Assembly: GCF_030518235.1 (NCBI RefSeq) | Contig: NZ_JAULSA010000021.1 | Location: forward strand, 1-57,558 | Origin: Saccharibacillus sp. CPCC 101409 | GTDB taxonomy: Bacteria > Bacillota > Bacilli > Paenibacillales > Paenibacillaceae | Direction: 5' to 3' | DNA length: 57,558 nucleotides | Part shown: piece after piece, positions 37,169 through 46,342 of the stretch | Layout of the letters: each line of letters opens with the position of its first letter | Position numbering within the stretch: position 1 is the first letter of the stretch | Notes under the pieces: generated by a model | Seen by the model: the letters and a program-made list of their open reading frames with translations, nothing else | Told to the model about the DNA's origin: nothing | Databases searched by the model: none | Made by a program: the position numbers and the translations under genes

Positions 37169-37197
37169 AGCTTATCGAAAAGTTCGACCGAAGTCAA
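37169..37197 (-). promoter_or_regulatory. rplJ-rplL promoter, distal
   Basis: TTGACT (37192-37197), 17-base spacer, TAAGCT (37169-37174), immediately after the rplA stop codon. With the proximal site it forms a tandem promoter pair upstream of the L10 leader. Confidence 0.55.
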
Positions 37198-37204
37198 CCC
37201 TTTT

Positions 37205-37897
37205 TTATCTGTACGAAGTTGTGTTAACGCGAATGCTCGGTCCCATCGTTGCGGACACGGCTACGCCTTTCAGATAAACGCCCTTGGCAGCAGCCGGTTT
37301 AGCGCGGTTCAGCGCGTCCATCAGTGCTTTCAGGTTTTCGTTCAACTGATCCTCACTGAACGACGCTTTGCCGATCGGTGCATGGATTTGGCCCGCTTTG
37401 TCCAGACGGTATTCGATTTTACCGGCTTTGATTTCTTGCACAGCCTTGGTAACGTCGAATGTAACTGTACCGGCTTTAGGGTTAGGCATGAGGCCTTTAC
37501 CGCCGAGCAGACGACCCAGTTTACCGACTTCGCTCATCATGTCAGGCGTCGCTACGCAGACGTCGAACTCGAACCAACCTTGTTGGATCTTGTTGATCAT
37601 GTCCTGATCGCCTACGAAATCCGCTCCGGCAGCTTCCGCTTCCTTCGCTTTATCGCCTTTTGCAAATACCAGTACGCGCTGCGTTTTACCCGTGCCGTGT
37701 GGCAGGACAACGACGCCGCGGACGGCTTGGTCTTGTTTACGCGGGTCTACGCCCAGACGTACTGCCGCTTCGACGGTTTCGTCGAATTTAGCTGTAGCGG
37801 TTTTCTTGACGAAACCTACAGCTTCGGCCGGTTCGTAAGTTGCTTCGCTGTCGAACAGCTTGGCAGCTTCTACGTATTTCTTACCGTGTTTAGCCAT
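37205..37897 (-). CDS. rplA: 50S ribosomal protein L1
   Basis: 230-aa L1-stalk protein that gates E-site tRNA release. [19 protein letters not shown] is the family signature. The start at 37897 ([16 protein letters not shown]) has AAAGGAGGAA upstream; the frame is open further but unsupported. A hairpin resembling an L1 binding site lies just upstream (37914-37939), suggesting autoregulation. Confidence 0.98.
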   Translation of the reverse strand: MAKHGKKYVEAAKLFDSEATYEPAEAVGFVKKTATAKFDETVEAAVRLGVDPRKQDQAVRGVVVLPHGTGKTQRVLVFAKGDKAKEAEAAGADFVGDQDMINKIQQGWFEFDVCVATPDMMSEVGKLGRLLGGKGLMPNPKAGTVTFDVTKAVQEIKAGKIEYRLDKAGQIHAPIGKASFSEDQLNENLKALMDALNRAKPAAAKGVYLKGVAVSATMGPSIRVNTTSYR

Positions 37898-37913
37898 TGT
37901 GTATTCCTCCTTT

Positions 37914-37939
37914 GTGGTGTTAGCGGGTAACCCTCCCAC
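37914..37939 (-). promoter_or_regulatory. Candidate L1-binding hairpin before rplA
   Basis: On the minus strand GTGG-GA-GGG-TTA-CCC-GCTAACA-CCAC forms two short helices around an asymmetric internal loop, the general shape of L1 target sites in rRNA and L1 mRNAs. It lies about 15 bases before rplA. Shape and position only; not tested against a model. Confidence 0.4.
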
Positions 37940-37987
37940 ATATGCCGCACTTCCTATGAGGCTCGGCTTTGGAACGAGGTCCAAGAA

Positions 37988-38413
37988 TTAGTCTTGGATC
38001 GTGATGCCCATGCTGCGAGCAGTACCTTCGACCATGCGCATAGCGGACTCGACGTTCGCAGCGTTCAGGTCGGGCATTTTTTGTTCGGCGATTTGACGAA
38101 CGGTATCGCGGTTAACCGTTGCCACTTTCTTTTTGTTCGGTTCGCCCGAACCTTTCTCGATCTTCGCGGCGACGCGCAGCAGAACTGCAGCCGGCGGAGT
38201 TTTCGTGATGAAAGTGAAAGAACGGTCTTCAAATACGGAGATCTCGACCGGAATGATCAGACCTGCCTGGTCGGCTGTGCGAGCATTGAATTCTTTACAG
38301 AATGCCATGATGTTCACACCTGCTTGACCCAGTGCCGGACCTACCGGAGGCGCCGGGTTGGCTTTGCCTGCAGGAATTTGAAGTTTCACCATTTTAATGA
38401 CTTTCTTTGCCAT
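37988..38413 (-). CDS. rplK: 50S ribosomal protein L11
   Basis: 141 aa, [20 protein letters not shown]..., binds the GTPase-associated centre of 23S rRNA and is needed for RelA-type stringent response. The Pro-rich N-terminal domain and C-terminal RNA-binding domain are intact. It lies 23 bases after nusG. Confidence 0.98.
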   Translation of the reverse strand: MAKKVIKMVKLQIPAGKANPAPPVGPALGQAGVNIMAFCKEFNARTADQAGLIIPVEISVFEDRSFTFITKTPPAAVLLRVAAKIEKGSGEPNKKKVATVNRDTVRQIAEQKMPDLNAANVESAMRMVEGTARSMGITIQD

Positions 38414-38436
38414 TGAGAAACACCTCCTTGCGTTAA

Positions 38437-38970
38437 TTAAATCTTCTCGACTTGCGTGTAATCCAGCTCAAGCGGAGTTTCGCGCCCGAACATGTTGACG
38501 TGCACCTTCAGCTTGCTTTTCTCCAGCAGAATTTCTTCCACCGTTCCGACAAAGTTTGCAAAAGGTCCCACTTTGATACGCACGGATTCCTTCAGATCGA
38601 ATTCGATCTTCGGTTTCGGCTCGTCCATGCCCATATGCTTCAGAATTTGTTCGACCTCTTCCGGAAGCAGGGCTGTCGGCTTGGAACCGGAACCCGTCGA
38701 ACCTACGAATCCGGTGACGCCCGGCGTGTTGCGGACAACATACCAAGAATCATCGGTCTGGATCATTTCCACCAAGACGTAACCGGGATACACTTTGCGC
38801 ATGACGGTTTTTTTCTTGCCGTCTTTGTCGACCAGTTCTTCTTCCATCGGAACAAGAACCCGGAAAATCTTGTCTTCCATGCCCATGGATTCTACGCGCT
38901 TTTCCAAATTGGCTTTGACTTTGTTCTCATACCCGGAATAGGTATGAACGACGTACCATCTTTTTTCCAT
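38437..38970 (-). CDS. nusG: Transcription termination/antitermination protein NusG
   Basis: 177 aa with the NGN domain ([19 protein letters not shown]...) that binds the RNA polymerase clamp. The C-terminal KOW domain ([19 protein letters not shown]) contacts S10 or Rho. Standard rpmG-secE-nusG-rplK order; 24 bases after secE. Confidence 0.98.
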   Translation of the reverse strand: MEKRWYVVHTYSGYENKVKANLEKRVESMGMEDKIFRVLVPMEEELVDKDGKKKTVMRKVYPGYVLVEMIQTDDSWYVVRNTPGVTGFVGSTGSGSKPTALLPEEVEQILKHMGMDEPKPKIEFDLKESVRIKVGPFANFVGTVEEILLEKSKLKVHVNMFGRETPLELDYTQVEKI

Positions 38971-38994
38971 ATCAAGCCACCTACAGGCCCTTCC

Positions 38995-39186
38995 TTAAAT
39001 TATCGCTTCAATCGCATAGGAGAGTCCAATGTCGATTACCCAAAAGAATACAGCCATCACAACAATCGTTCCCAAAACAACAAGCGTGTAATTGGTCAGT
39101 TCTTTGCGATTGGGCCAGCGAACCTTTTTAAGTTCAGCCCAGCTTTCGGAGAAAAAGGAAAACATAGACTTGAAGCTATTTTTCAC
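38995..39186 (-). CDS. secE: Protein translocase subunit SecE
   Basis: 63-aa single-spanning Gram-positive SecE. The conserved cytoplasmic motif AELKKVRWPNRKEL is followed by one transmembrane segment (about 33-55). Starts at GTG (39186) with GGAGGTG nine bases upstream. It partners SecY at 11570-12868. Confidence 0.96.
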   Translation of the reverse strand: MKNSFKSMFSFFSESWAELKKVRWPNRKELTNYTLVVLGTIVVMAVFFWVIDIGLSYAIEAII

Positions 39187-39207
39187 GCCTACGACACCTC
39201 CAACAAA

Positions 39208-39357
39208 CTATCTGGTTTCACGATGAGGAGTTTGCGAGTTACAGTACTTGCAATACTTCTTCATCTCCATGCGGTCAGGGTGATTACGTTTGTTTTTCAT
39301 CGTTGTATAATTGCGCTGCTTGCACTGCGTGCATGCCAACGTGATAATAACCCGCAT
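39208..39357 (-). CDS. rpmG: 50S ribosomal protein L33 (zinc-binding form)
   Basis: 49-aa protein that translates as [20 protein letters not shown] and onwards to HRETR. CTQC and CKYC pairs are the zinc ligands. GGAGGTG lies 7 bases before ATG. Its reading frame is short but coding is certain from family match and position before secE. It is the first gene behind the promoter at 39441-39469. Confidence 0.95.
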   Translation of the reverse strand: MRVIITLACTQCKQRNYTTMKNKRNHPDRMEMKKYCKYCNSQTPHRETR

Positions 39358-39407
39358 AGATTTACACCTCCCGAAGATATCCTTCAACTAAGAAGAACTC
39401 GTATTGA

Positions 39408-39429
39408 GCCTAAAATCATGATTTTAGGC
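39408..39429. repeat. Perfect 22-bp palindrome at the 5' end of the rpmG-secE-nusG transcript
   Basis: Arms GCCTAAAATCA / TGATTTTAGGC with no loop, starting about five bases after the predicted transcription start. As RNA it could form a 5'-terminal hairpin stabilising the mRNA; as DNA it could be a dimeric repressor site. No family recognised. Confidence 0.6.
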
Positions 39430-39440
39430 CTACCTAAAAC

Positions 39441-39469
39441 ACTTTAGCATAGCCGGTATATGCTGTCAA
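39441..39469 (-). promoter_or_regulatory. rpmG-secE-nusG promoter (sigma-A, extended -10)
   Basis: Consensus TTGACA (39464-39469), 17-base spacer ending TGC, TAAAGT (39441-39446). Start near 39434. Separated from sigH by a terminator, so it gives rpmG-secE-nusG-rplKA an independent transcript. Confidence 0.8.
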
Positions 39470-39509
39470 CGAAAAAGCTTGAACAGACGCGGTTTTATTG
39501 GCCTCCATA

Positions 39510-39535
39510 AGAAAAAGACTCCGCTGCCGGAGTCC
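39510..39535 (-). terminator. Rho-independent terminator after sigH
   Basis: Stem GACTCCG / CGGAGTC with a short loop, followed on the minus strand by TTTTTCTT. Ends the sigH transcript about 90 bases after its stop codon. Confidence 0.9.
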
Positions 39536-39621
39536 CGTTCGTTGTTCTCGTTGTCCACGCTCCGTCCAAAACGCTTTCGCATCGGGCGGAAGGTAAAATG
39601 CACGGCGGCGCGGAAGTCCCG

Positions 39622-40269
39622 TCAGACCTGATCGCGAACTTCCAGATAACGTTCAAGCTTGCGCTTGACGCGCTGCAGGGCGTTGTCGATCGACTTGACG
39701 TGCCGGCGCAGATCGACGGCGATCTCCTGGTAGGAGCGCCCGTCGAGATACAGCATCAGGACCTTGCGCTCCAGATCGCTGAGAATCTCCGACATCTTGT
39801 CTTCCAGACCGTTGAATTCCTCGCGGTTGATAATCAGTTCTTCCGGATCGCAGACCTGCGACACGCAGATCACGTCGAGCAGCGTGCGGTCCGAATCTTC
39901 CTCGTAAATGGGCTTGTCCAGCGAAACGTACGAATTCAGCGGAATATGCTTCTGCCGGGTCGCCGTCTTGATCGCCGTGATGATCTGGCGCGTGATGCAC
40001 AGCTCGGCGAACGCTTTGAAAGAAGCCAGCTTGTCGCCGCGGAAATCGCGGATCGACTTGTACAGGCCGATCATCCCTTCCTGGATGATATCCTCGCGGT
40101 CCGCCCCGATCAGGAAATACGAGCGGGCTTTGGCGCGAACGAAGTTCCGGTACTTGTTGATCAGATACTCCAGCGCTTCGCTGTCTCCGGTACGGACCGC
40201 TTCCACGATCTCTTCGTCGCTCTGGAAATCGAAAGGTGACACTATGACGTCTTTGAGATCTACACTCAC
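39622..40269 (-). CDS. sigH: RNA polymerase sigma-H factor
   Basis: 215-aa sigma-70-family factor of early stationary phase, competence and sporulation. Region 2 contains RNFVRAKARSYFLIGADREDIIQEGMIGLYKSIRDF, nearly invariant in SigH (cited in two parts: ARSYFLIGADRED and IIQEGMIGLYKSI). Region 4 contains DGRSYQEIAVDLRRHVKSIDNALQR. Start: GTG at 40269 with GGAGGG seven bases upstream, giving MSVDLKDVIV; TTG two codons earlier overlaps poorly with the SD. Own promoter and terminators on both sides. Confidence 0.96.
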   Translation of the reverse strand: MSVDLKDVIVSPFDFQSDEEIVEAVRTGDSEALEYLINKYRNFVRAKARSYFLIGADREDIIQEGMIGLYKSIRDFRGDKLASFKAFAELCITRQIITAIKTATRQKHIPLNSYVSLDKPIYEEDSDRTLLDVICVSQVCDPEELIINREEFNGLEDKMSEILSDLERKVLMLYLDGRSYQEIAVDLRRHVKSIDNALQRVKRKLERYLEVRDQV

Positions 40270-40324
40270 CAGCAATCCCTCCGGCCGCGGCGCAAGTTTC
40301 GAGCCTGTCGTAAAAGTTAGCCTC

Positions 40325-40354
40325 AGTATATATTATGTCACCTTACACCGTCAA
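40325..40354 (-). promoter_or_regulatory. sigH promoter (sigma-A type)
   Basis: TTGACG (40349-40354), 18-base spacer, TATACT (40325-40330). Bacillus sigH is repressed by AbrB, whose sites have no tight consensus, so no operator is claimed. Confidence 0.65.
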
Positions 40355-40413
40355 CCGCAGATCGTCCAAAAGAGGGTCGCCGTGCCGAATAATTCCTTTT
40401 TGTACACCGAGTT

Positions 40414-40464
40414 GTAAAAAAACGCTTACTTCGCCTCAACGAAGGGGCTCGGCGCCGCAGCGTT
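40414..40464 (-). terminator. Rho-independent terminator after rae1
   Basis: Stem with inner CTTCG / CGAAG and outer CGCT / AGCG pairs, followed on the minus strand by seven T. It overlaps the end of the rae1 coding region and closes the cysE-rae1 operon. Confidence 0.75.
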
Positions 40465-40988
40465 CACTGACGGCGCCAGCGTTCGAACAGCCGAAGCTGT
40501 TCCGGCGTGAGTTTCCCGTCGATGGTGTTGCGGCTTCCCTTCTGCGTCTGCTCGGCAATCTTGCGCCCGATCTCCCGCTCGCTTTGCTCGACGTCGACCA
40601 GCAGCTCGAGCGCGGGAACCCGCAGCGCGCCCTGGGCGAAAGCGACGCTTTGTTCGACAAAGTCGCTCGTCGCGACGTACACCAGGCGACGTTTGCGCCC
40701 GCCCAGCTCGGCGGCGAAGCGCTCGATCGCTTCGTCGGCCGTTTCCTTTTCCCGCGTAAAGTACACTTCCACTTTTCCGTACTCGAACGTTTTGCCTTTG
40801 CCCGGCACCCGATAAGCGTCGAACACGGCGATGACCCGCCGCCCCGTGAACGCTTGATAATCGGCCAGACGCTCCAGCAGGCGGTCGCGCGCCTCGTTCA
40901 TATCGATTTGCGACAGCGGAGCCAGGTCGGGCCAGGCTCCGATCATGTTGTAGCCGTCCACCAGAAGCACATCCCGCAAATCGGCCAT
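40464..40988 (-). CDS. rae1: NYN/PIN-like ribosome-associated endoribonuclease (YacP/Rae1)
   Basis: 174-aa NYN-domain protein. The N-terminal VLLVDGYNMIGAWPDL and the middle VIAVFDAYRVPGK place conserved Asp residues as in PIN-like nucleases. Bacillus Rae1 cleaves translated mRNAs in the ribosomal A site. It is last in the cysE-cysS-mrnC-rlmB-rae1 series, nine bases after rlmB. Confidence 0.92.
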   Translation of the reverse strand: MADLRDVLLVDGYNMIGAWPDLAPLSQIDMNEARDRLLERLADYQAFTGRRVIAVFDAYRVPGKGKTFEYGKVEVYFTREKETADEAIERFAAELGGRKRRLVYVATSDFVEQSVAFAQGALRVPALELLVDVEQSEREIGRKIAEQTQKGSRNTIDGKLTPEQLRLFERWRRQ

Positions 40989-40997
40989 AAGTTCACG

Positions 40998-41744
40998 CTA
41001 CTTTCTTCCGCTGCGCTGGCGCAGCACTTCGTACATCACGACGCCCGCGGCCACCGAAGCGTTCAGCGAGTTGATTCGGCCCTGCATCGGGAGCTTGACG
41101 AGCACGTCGCATTTCTCGCGCACAAGCCGTCCCATGCCTTCGCCTTCGTTGCCGATTACCAGCGCAAGCGGTCCTTTAAACACGCTGGCTTCGTAGATTT
41201 CTTCTTCGGCGCGCACGTCGGTGCCCGCGATCCAGACGCCGGCTTCCTTGAGCTTCTCGATCGTCTGCGCCAGGTTCGACACCCGCGCGACCGGCACGTA
41301 TTCCGCCGCTCCCGCGCTCGTTTTGGAAACGGTGGCGTTGACCTGCGCCGAGCGCCGCTTCGGAATAATGACGCCGTGCACGCCCGTGCAGTCGGCCGTC
41401 CGAAGAATCGAACCCAGATTGTGAGGATCTTCGATCTCGTCGAGGATCAGCAGGAACGGGTCTTCGTCTTTGGCCGCCGCCGCGGCGAGCAGGTCTTCGA
41501 CCTCCGCGTAGATGTACGGAGCCGCCTGGGCGACAACGCCCTGATGCTGGATGCCCGGCACCAGCGTATCGAGCTTGCGCTTGTCCGCGGACTGCACCAC
41601 GACGCCCCGTTTCTTGGCTTCCGCGAGAATCGGCTGCATCTGCTTCTGCTGCGCGCCCTCCGCAACCCAGATTTTGTTGATGCTGCGTCCGGCTTTCAGC
41701 GCCTCGGTGACCGAGTGCTTGCCGGCGATCAGATCTTCTTCCAT
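40998..41744 (-). CDS. rlmB: 23S rRNA (guanosine-2'-O-)-methyltransferase RlmB / TrmH family
   Basis: 248-aa SpoU-type SPOUT methyltransferase: N-terminal substrate-binding domain (about 1-80) and the knotted domain with motifs ILDEIEDPHNLGSILRTAD, VIGNEGEGM and LPMQGRINSLNASVAAGV. It methylates 23S rRNA near the peptidyl-transferase centre. Place after mrnC matches Bacillus YacO. Confidence 0.94.
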   Translation of the reverse strand: MEEDLIAGKHSVTEALKAGRSINKIWVAEGAQQKQMQPILAEAKKRGVVVQSADKRKLDTLVPGIQHQGVVAQAAPYIYAEVEDLLAAAAAKDEDPFLLILDEIEDPHNLGSILRTADCTGVHGVIIPKRRSAQVNATVSKTSAGAAEYVPVARVSNLAQTIEKLKEAGVWIAGTDVRAEEEIYEASVFKGPLALVIGNEGEGMGRLVREKCDVLVKLPMQGRINSLNASVAAGVVMYEVLRQRSGRK

Positions 41745-41817
41745 ATCGTTTTTCCCTTCCTGCCGGCGGCGCGCGGCCGCCTCTTTATTTGCCCTGCTTC
41801 GCTTTGAAATCCGTTAT

Positions 41818-42294
41818 TCAATCCCGTTCCGGTTCCCGCGCTTCGGCCGCCGCGTCTTTGCCCGCGGACAGCCCGATCCGGATCAGCTCTTCGAGCCGCC
41901 CGTGTTCGCCTTTGTAGTACAGATAGCCGGCCAGGCACTCGAGCGCCGTCGCATGCCGGTAATCGATCACATTGGCGTTCTTCGGCATCGTGCCCGACTT
42001 GGCGTTGCGGCCGCGGCGGACGATATCCGCTTCTTCTTCGGTCAGCACGCCTTCCAGCCGGAACAGCAGCCGTGCCTGCGCGCCCGCCGAAACGAGCTTG
42101 GTCGCTTCGCGGTGCAGATAGTGCGGCCGCAGGTTGGCTCCCGTGATCAGATACTGGCGGATCGCCAGCTCGAATACCGCGTCGCCGAGATAAGCGAGCG
42201 CGATCGGCGGAAGCTGCCCCGCCGGTTTGGACGGGGGAAAATCGAACAGCAGCCGTTCTTCGCCCGGCGCGTTTTTGTTTTCGTGTCCGGTCAT
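41818..42294 (-). CDS. mrnC: Mini-ribonuclease 3 (MrnC)
   Basis: 158-aa RNase III catalytic domain without the dsRNA-binding domain, which matures 23S rRNA in Bacillus. The catalytic-site helix IALAYLGDAVFELAIRQYL is clear. The start codon is one base after the cysS stop, so translation is probably coupled. It is fitting here, with 23S genes flanking the window. Confidence 0.94.
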   Translation of the reverse strand: MTGHENKNAPGEERLLFDFPPSKPAGQLPPIALAYLGDAVFELAIRQYLITGANLRPHYLHREATKLVSAGAQARLLFRLEGVLTEEEADIVRRGRNAKSGTMPKNANVIDYRHATALECLAGYLYYKGEHGRLEELIRIGLSAGKDAAAEAREPERD

Positions 42295-42295
42295 C

Positions 42296-43696
42296 TTATT
42301 TTCTCCGCCATCTCATGCCCTGAGGCGTATCTTCCAGCGCGATGCCGCGCTCGGCCAGCAGGTCGCGGATTTCGTCGGAACGGCTCCAATTTTTCGCTTT
42401 GCGGGCTTCGGCGCGTTCTTCGATCAGACGCTCCACTTCCTCGTCCAGCAGTTCTTCGCCCGGCTGCGCCGCGATGCGCAGCACGCCGTTCATTTTTGCA
42501 AAAGCCTCAAGCAGCGCTTCGAGATCGGCTTTGCGCGCCACTTCTTCGCGCAGGATCAAGTTCGCTTCGTTCACCCATTCGAACACGGCCGTTACCGCGT
42601 CCGGCGTATTGAAGTCGTCGTCCATTTTCGCGTAGAACTCGCCCAGTACCGCATCCAGGCGCTCGCGCAGCAGATCCGATACGCCTTCGCCGCCCGCTGC
42701 CGTTTTGAGACGGTGATGCAGGCCGGAAACGGCGTTTTCGATCCGCTCCACGCTGTTCAGCGACTGCTGCATATTGTCGGCGCTGAAGTTGAGCGGATTG
42801 CGGTAATGCGTCGAAAGCACGAAATAGCGCAGCGCTTCTTTTTTATACCGTCCGCGCAGTTCCTGCACCGTGATGCCGTTGCCGAGCGACTTGGACATTT
42901 TCTCGTTGTCGATATTGACGTAGCCGTTGTGCATCCAGTAGTTGGACAGCGAATGGCCGGTCAGCGATTCGGACTGGGCGATCTCGCACTCGTGGTGCGG
43001 GAACTGCAAATCCTGTCCGCCGCCGTGGATATCGAGCGTGTCGCCGAGATAGCGCCGGGCCATCGCCGAGCATTCGATATGCCAGCCCGGACGTCCCGGT
43101 CCCCACGGGCTTTCCCAGAAGATTTCGCCCGGCTTGGCGCCTTTCCAGAGCACGAAATCTTCCTGGTTTTCTTTGCGCGCGTCCACCTCGATCCGTATGC
43201 CGAATTGAAGCTGCTCCAGGTTCTGGCGCGACAGTTTGCCGTACTCGTCGAAGCTGGAAGTGCGGAAATAAACGTCGCCGCCGCTCGGATACGCGTGCCC
43301 CGTGTCGACCAGCTCGCCGATAAAGGCGACGATATCGTCCATATTTTCGGTTACTCTCGGATTCAGCGAAGCTTTTTGCACGCCGAGCCCGTCCAGATCT
43401 TCGTAATAAGCCGCGATAAACTTCTCCGCCACTTCCGGCACGGTCGTGTTCATCGCTTCCGCTTTGCGAATGAGCTTGTCGTCCACGTCCGTGAAGTTGA
43501 CCACGTAATTGACCTCGTAGCCGCGGTCTTCCAGATAAGCGCGCACCACGTCGAAAAAAATCACCGGACGCGCGTTGCCGATATGGATATAGTCGTATAC
43601 GGTCGGGCCGCAGACGTACATATTGACTTTATCCGGATTGACCGGCACAAACTCTTCCTTCGCTCTCGTCATCGTATTGTAGATTTGCAGGGCCAT
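42296..43696 (-). CDS. cysS: Cysteinyl-tRNA synthetase
   Basis: 466-aa class I synthetase. C29 in [15 protein letters not shown] is the first zinc ligand and part of the HIGH motif. WHIECSAMA and FPHHECE supply further ligands; KMSKS (in [11 protein letters not shown]) lies near residue 267. Cotranscribed with cysE behind a T-box, so cysteine synthesis and charging respond together to uncharged tRNA-Cys. Confidence 0.98.
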   Translation of the reverse strand: MALQIYNTMTRAKEEFVPVNPDKVNMYVCGPTVYDYIHIGNARPVIFFDVVRAYLEDRGYEVNYVVNFTDVDDKLIRKAEAMNTTVPEVAEKFIAAYYEDLDGLGVQKASLNPRVTENMDDIVAFIGELVDTGHAYPSGGDVYFRTSSFDEYGKLSRQNLEQLQFGIRIEVDARKENQEDFVLWKGAKPGEIFWESPWGPGRPGWHIECSAMARRYLGDTLDIHGGGQDLQFPHHECEIAQSESLTGHSLSNYWMHNGYVNIDNEKMSKSLGNGITVQELRGRYKKEALRYFVLSTHYRNPLNFSADNMQQSLNSVERIENAVSGLHHRLKTAAGGEGVSDLLRERLDAVLGEFYAKMDDDFNTPDAVTAVFEWVNEANLILREEVARKADLEALLEAFAKMNGVLRIAAQPGEELLDEEVERLIEERAEARKAKNWSRSDEIRDLLAERGIALEDTPQGMRWRRK

Positions 43697-43738
43697 CTTT
43701 TACACAATCCTCTCTCGATTCGTTCCGCAATCACTTGT

Positions 43739-44419
43739 TCACTTGCATCTTTCCGCGTTTCCGGCCGCTCGCGGCGGTTCTTCGAATCCTCCGCGGCGCG
43801 TCCGCTCCAGTTCCGCCTGAAGCTCGCGCACCTGCCGCTGGAGCTCGCAGATCGCGTCGTGCGAAGGGTCCGGCATCTGGTGGCTCAGCCGGTCGACCTT
43901 GCGCCCGTGCTGGCGGACGATTTGTCCCGGAATGCCCACCACCGTGCTGTTCGGGGGCACCTGCTTCAGCACGACGGAGTTCGACCCGATATTGCACTGG
44001 TCGCCGATCGTGATGGAACCGAGAATCTTGGCGCCCGATCCCACGACCACGTTGTTGCCGATCGTCGGATGGCGCTTTCCTTTTTCTTTACCCGTACCGC
44101 CGAGCGTGACGCCCTGGTAAATCACGACATCGTCGCCGATCTCGCACGTCTCCCCGATCACCACGCCCATCCCGTGGTCGATAAACAGCCGACTGCCGAT
44201 CGTGGCGCCCGGATGAATCTCGATGCCGGTAAAAAAACGGCTGGCCTGCGAGATCACTCTCGCAATCGTAAAGCGCCGCCACCGGTAAAAGCGATGCGCG
44301 ACCCGGTGCGCCCAAATGGCATGCAGCCCCGAATACGTAAATACGACTTCAAACATGCTTCTCGCCGCCGGATCGTTGTCGAATACCGCCCGGATATCGG
44401 ACTTCATGGATTTGAACAT
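43739..44419 (-). CDS. cysE: Serine O-acetyltransferase
   Basis: 226 aa. The N-terminal helical region is followed by left-handed beta-helix hexapeptide repeats ([22 protein letters not shown] and onwards), ending in a longer than usual charged tail (residues about 190-226). It makes O-acetylserine, the precursor for cysteine. The start at 44419 matches family length; a second Met at 44407 is possible. Cys T-box upstream. Links in function to cysH-sat at the left end. Confidence 0.95.
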   Translation of the reverse strand: MFKSMKSDIRAVFDNDPAARSMFEVVFTYSGLHAIWAHRVAHRFYRWRRFTIARVISQASRFFTGIEIHPGATIGSRLFIDHGMGVVIGETCEIGDDVVIYQGVTLGGTGKEKGKRHPTIGNNVVVGSGAKILGSITIGDQCNIGSNSVVLKQVPPNSTVVGIPGQIVRQHGRKVDRLSHQMPDPSHDAICELQRQVRELQAELERTRRGGFEEPPRAAGNAERCK

Positions 44420-44455
44420 CCCTTTTTCTCGCCTCGCTCCCCTTGCCGCAAATGT

Positions 44456-44489
44456 AAAAAAGCCCCCGCAGCATAAATGCTGCAGAGGC
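44456..44489 (-). terminator. T-box terminator hairpin
   Basis: Stem GCCTCTGCAGCA / TGCTGCGGGGGC with a TTTA loop followed on the minus strand by six T. It competes with the antiterminator containing the T-box sequence and switches cysE-cysS transcription. Confidence 0.9.
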
Positions 44490-44790
44490 GTTAGACCGCG
44501 GTTCCACTCTGCTTGGACTCCGAACAGGCCGGAATCTCTCTCGTTTAAAGTCCGTAACGGGGACTGTCCGGCGGACTCTAGCCCCGCGCCCGCAAAAGCG
44601 AAAGGTTCGAATCCGCAGCTCCCAGGCGCATTTCCGTCTGCCGGCTCCGGACGGTTCCCAGCCCGCGCCTTCGGCCCGAATGGGCTTACCGGCGTTCGGC
44701 CGTCCTCTCTGGGGGATTCGGCGTACGACGTACTTCTCCTGATCTTCGCTATAGAAATATTCGATTGAAGACGATGTTCGATAGATCTTG
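44490..44790 (-). promoter_or_regulatory. T-box riboswitch (tRNA-Cys responsive)
   Basis: The minus-strand leader carries the hallmark T-box AGAGTGGAACCGCGG (44496-44510) just before a terminator, plus upstream AGAGAGG and AAGTA motifs of Stem I. A TGC triplet at 44628-44630 within GGAAATGCGCC is the likely Cys specifier. Uncharged tRNA-Cys binding would stabilise the antiterminator and turn on cysE, cysS and downstream genes. The T-box call is firm, the specifier position less so. Confidence 0.9.
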
Positions 44791-44797
44791 TTTAGCC

Positions 44798-44826
44798 ATT
44801 ATAAACGAATCCCCCCGGTCTGACAA
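44798..44826 (-). promoter_or_regulatory. cysE operon promoter (sigma-A type)
   Basis: TTGTCA (44821-44826), 17-base spacer, consensus TATAAT (44798-44803), just after gltX. It drives the T-box leader and the five-gene cysE-rae1 operon. Confidence 0.82.
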
Positions 44827-44843
44827 TCATCCCGGGAGTGAAA

Positions 44844-46307
44844 TTACGCGCCTTGAACCTGCGACCGCAGGCGTTCGATCACGCGATCGCGGCCCAGCAG
44901 GTAGATCGTCTGGTTCAGGTCGCGGCCGTGCATCTGTCCGGTCAGCGCGACGCGGATCGGCATGAACAGCTGTTTGCCTTTGATGCCGTTCTCTTTTTGC
45001 ACTTCCTTGATCAGCGCGGCCATGCGTTCGGGCGAGAACTCGTCGGAAGCTTCGATCTTCGCCAGGAACGCGCTCAGCGCAACCGGCGCTTTCTCGTCGG
45101 CCAGCACTTCGCGCTCTTCGCCGCCGAACTGCACGTCGTCGCGGAAGAACATCTCCGACAGCGCCACGATATCGGAAGCCGAGTTCAGCTGCTCCTGGTA
45201 CAGCGCCACGAGGCGCTGCGCCCAGTCCTGCTGCGAAGCGTCCAGCGGCTCCGGCAGACGGCCCGCTTTTTGCAGATGGGGAATCGCCAGGTCGGCAATC
45301 CGCCGCGGCTCGGCGTTCTTGATGTAGTGATTGTTGATATGCGCCAGCTTATGCGGATCGAACACGGCGGGGCTTTTGGACAGACGGTTCGAGTCGAAGA
45401 TCGAGATCAGCTGCTCGCGGCCGAAGATCTCTTCTTCGCCTTCCGGGGACCAGCCGAGCAGCGCGATAAAGTTGAACAACGCTTCCGGCAGATACCCCAG
45501 TTCCTCGTACTGCGAGATAAACTGGATAATCGATTCGTTCCGTTTGCTGAGCTTCTTGTGGTCGTCGCCCACGATCAGCGTCATATGGCCGAACCGCGGA
45601 GGCTCGAAGCCCAGCGCTTCGTAGATCATCAGCTGGCGCGGCGTGTTGGAGATATGGTCTTCTCCGCGCAGCACGTGCGAGATCTTCATCAGGTGATCGT
45701 CGAGCACGACCGCGAAGTTGTACGTCGGGATTCCGTCGCGCTTCACGATGACGAAGTCGCCCGTGTCTTCCGTGGTAAACGAAATCTCGCCTTTGACCAT
45801 ATCGTCGAACGTATACGTCTTGTTCGCCGGCACGCGGAACCGCACGCTCGGCACGCGGCCTTCGGCTTCGAACGCACGGCGCTGCTCCGGCGTCAGATCG
45901 CGGTGCTTGCCGGAATAGCGCGGAGTCTCGCCGGCCGCCATCTGCTGCTCGCGTTCCTGTTCCAGCTCTTCTTCCGTACAGTAGCACAGGTAAGCCAGCT
46001 CTTTGTCCAGCAGCTCCTGCCAGTACTTTTTGTAAATATCCAGCCGTTCCGTCTGTCGGTAAGGGCCGTACTGCCCGCCGATATCGATGCTTTCGTCCCA
46101 GTCGATGCCGAGCCACCGCATATATTTCAGCTGGCTTTCTTCCCCGCCGGCCACATTGCGCTTCACGTCGGTATCTTCGATCCGGACGATGAATTTACCG
46201 CCCTGGCTGCGGGCAAACAGATAGTTGAACAGCGCCGTTCTGGCGTTGCCGATGTGCAGATGGCCCGTCGGGCTCGGCGCATAACGTACGCGTACTTCCT
46301 TGCTCAT
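44844..46307 (-). CDS. gltX: Glutamyl-tRNA synthetase
   Basis: 487-aa class I synthetase. Signature [10 protein letters not shown] is at 11-20 and KLSKR near residue 252; anticodon-binding alpha-helical domain at the C-terminus. In Bacillaceae it also charges tRNA-Gln for later amidation. It lies 35 bases after ispF with no promoter between. Confidence 0.98.
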   Translation of the reverse strand: MSKEVRVRYAPSPTGHLHIGNARTALFNYLFARSQGGKFIVRIEDTDVKRNVAGGEESQLKYMRWLGIDWDESIDIGGQYGPYRQTERLDIYKKYWQELLDKELAYLCYCTEEELEQEREQQMAAGETPRYSGKHRDLTPEQRRAFEAEGRVPSVRFRVPANKTYTFDDMVKGEISFTTEDTGDFVIVKRDGIPTYNFAVVLDDHLMKISHVLRGEDHISNTPRQLMIYEALGFEPPRFGHMTLIVGDDHKKLSKRNESIIQFISQYEELGYLPEALFNFIALLGWSPEGEEEIFGREQLISIFDSNRLSKSPAVFDPHKLAHINNHYIKNAEPRRIADLAIPHLQKAGRLPEPLDASQQDWAQRLVALYQEQLNSASDIVALSEMFFRDDVQFGGEEREVLADEKAPVALSAFLAKIEASDEFSPERMAALIKEVQKENGIKGKQLFMPIRVALTGQMHGRDLNQTIYLLGRDRVIERLRSQVQGA

Positions 46308-46342
46308 GATTGTCTTCCTCCCGTATCGTTTCTACAACTCTT

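Noticed and set aside
42227..44476. A 749-codon plus-strand frame across cysS and cysE
   Set aside because: It is antisense to two certain genes, is rich in Arg and His in the way shadow frames are, and has no RBS or recognisable domain.
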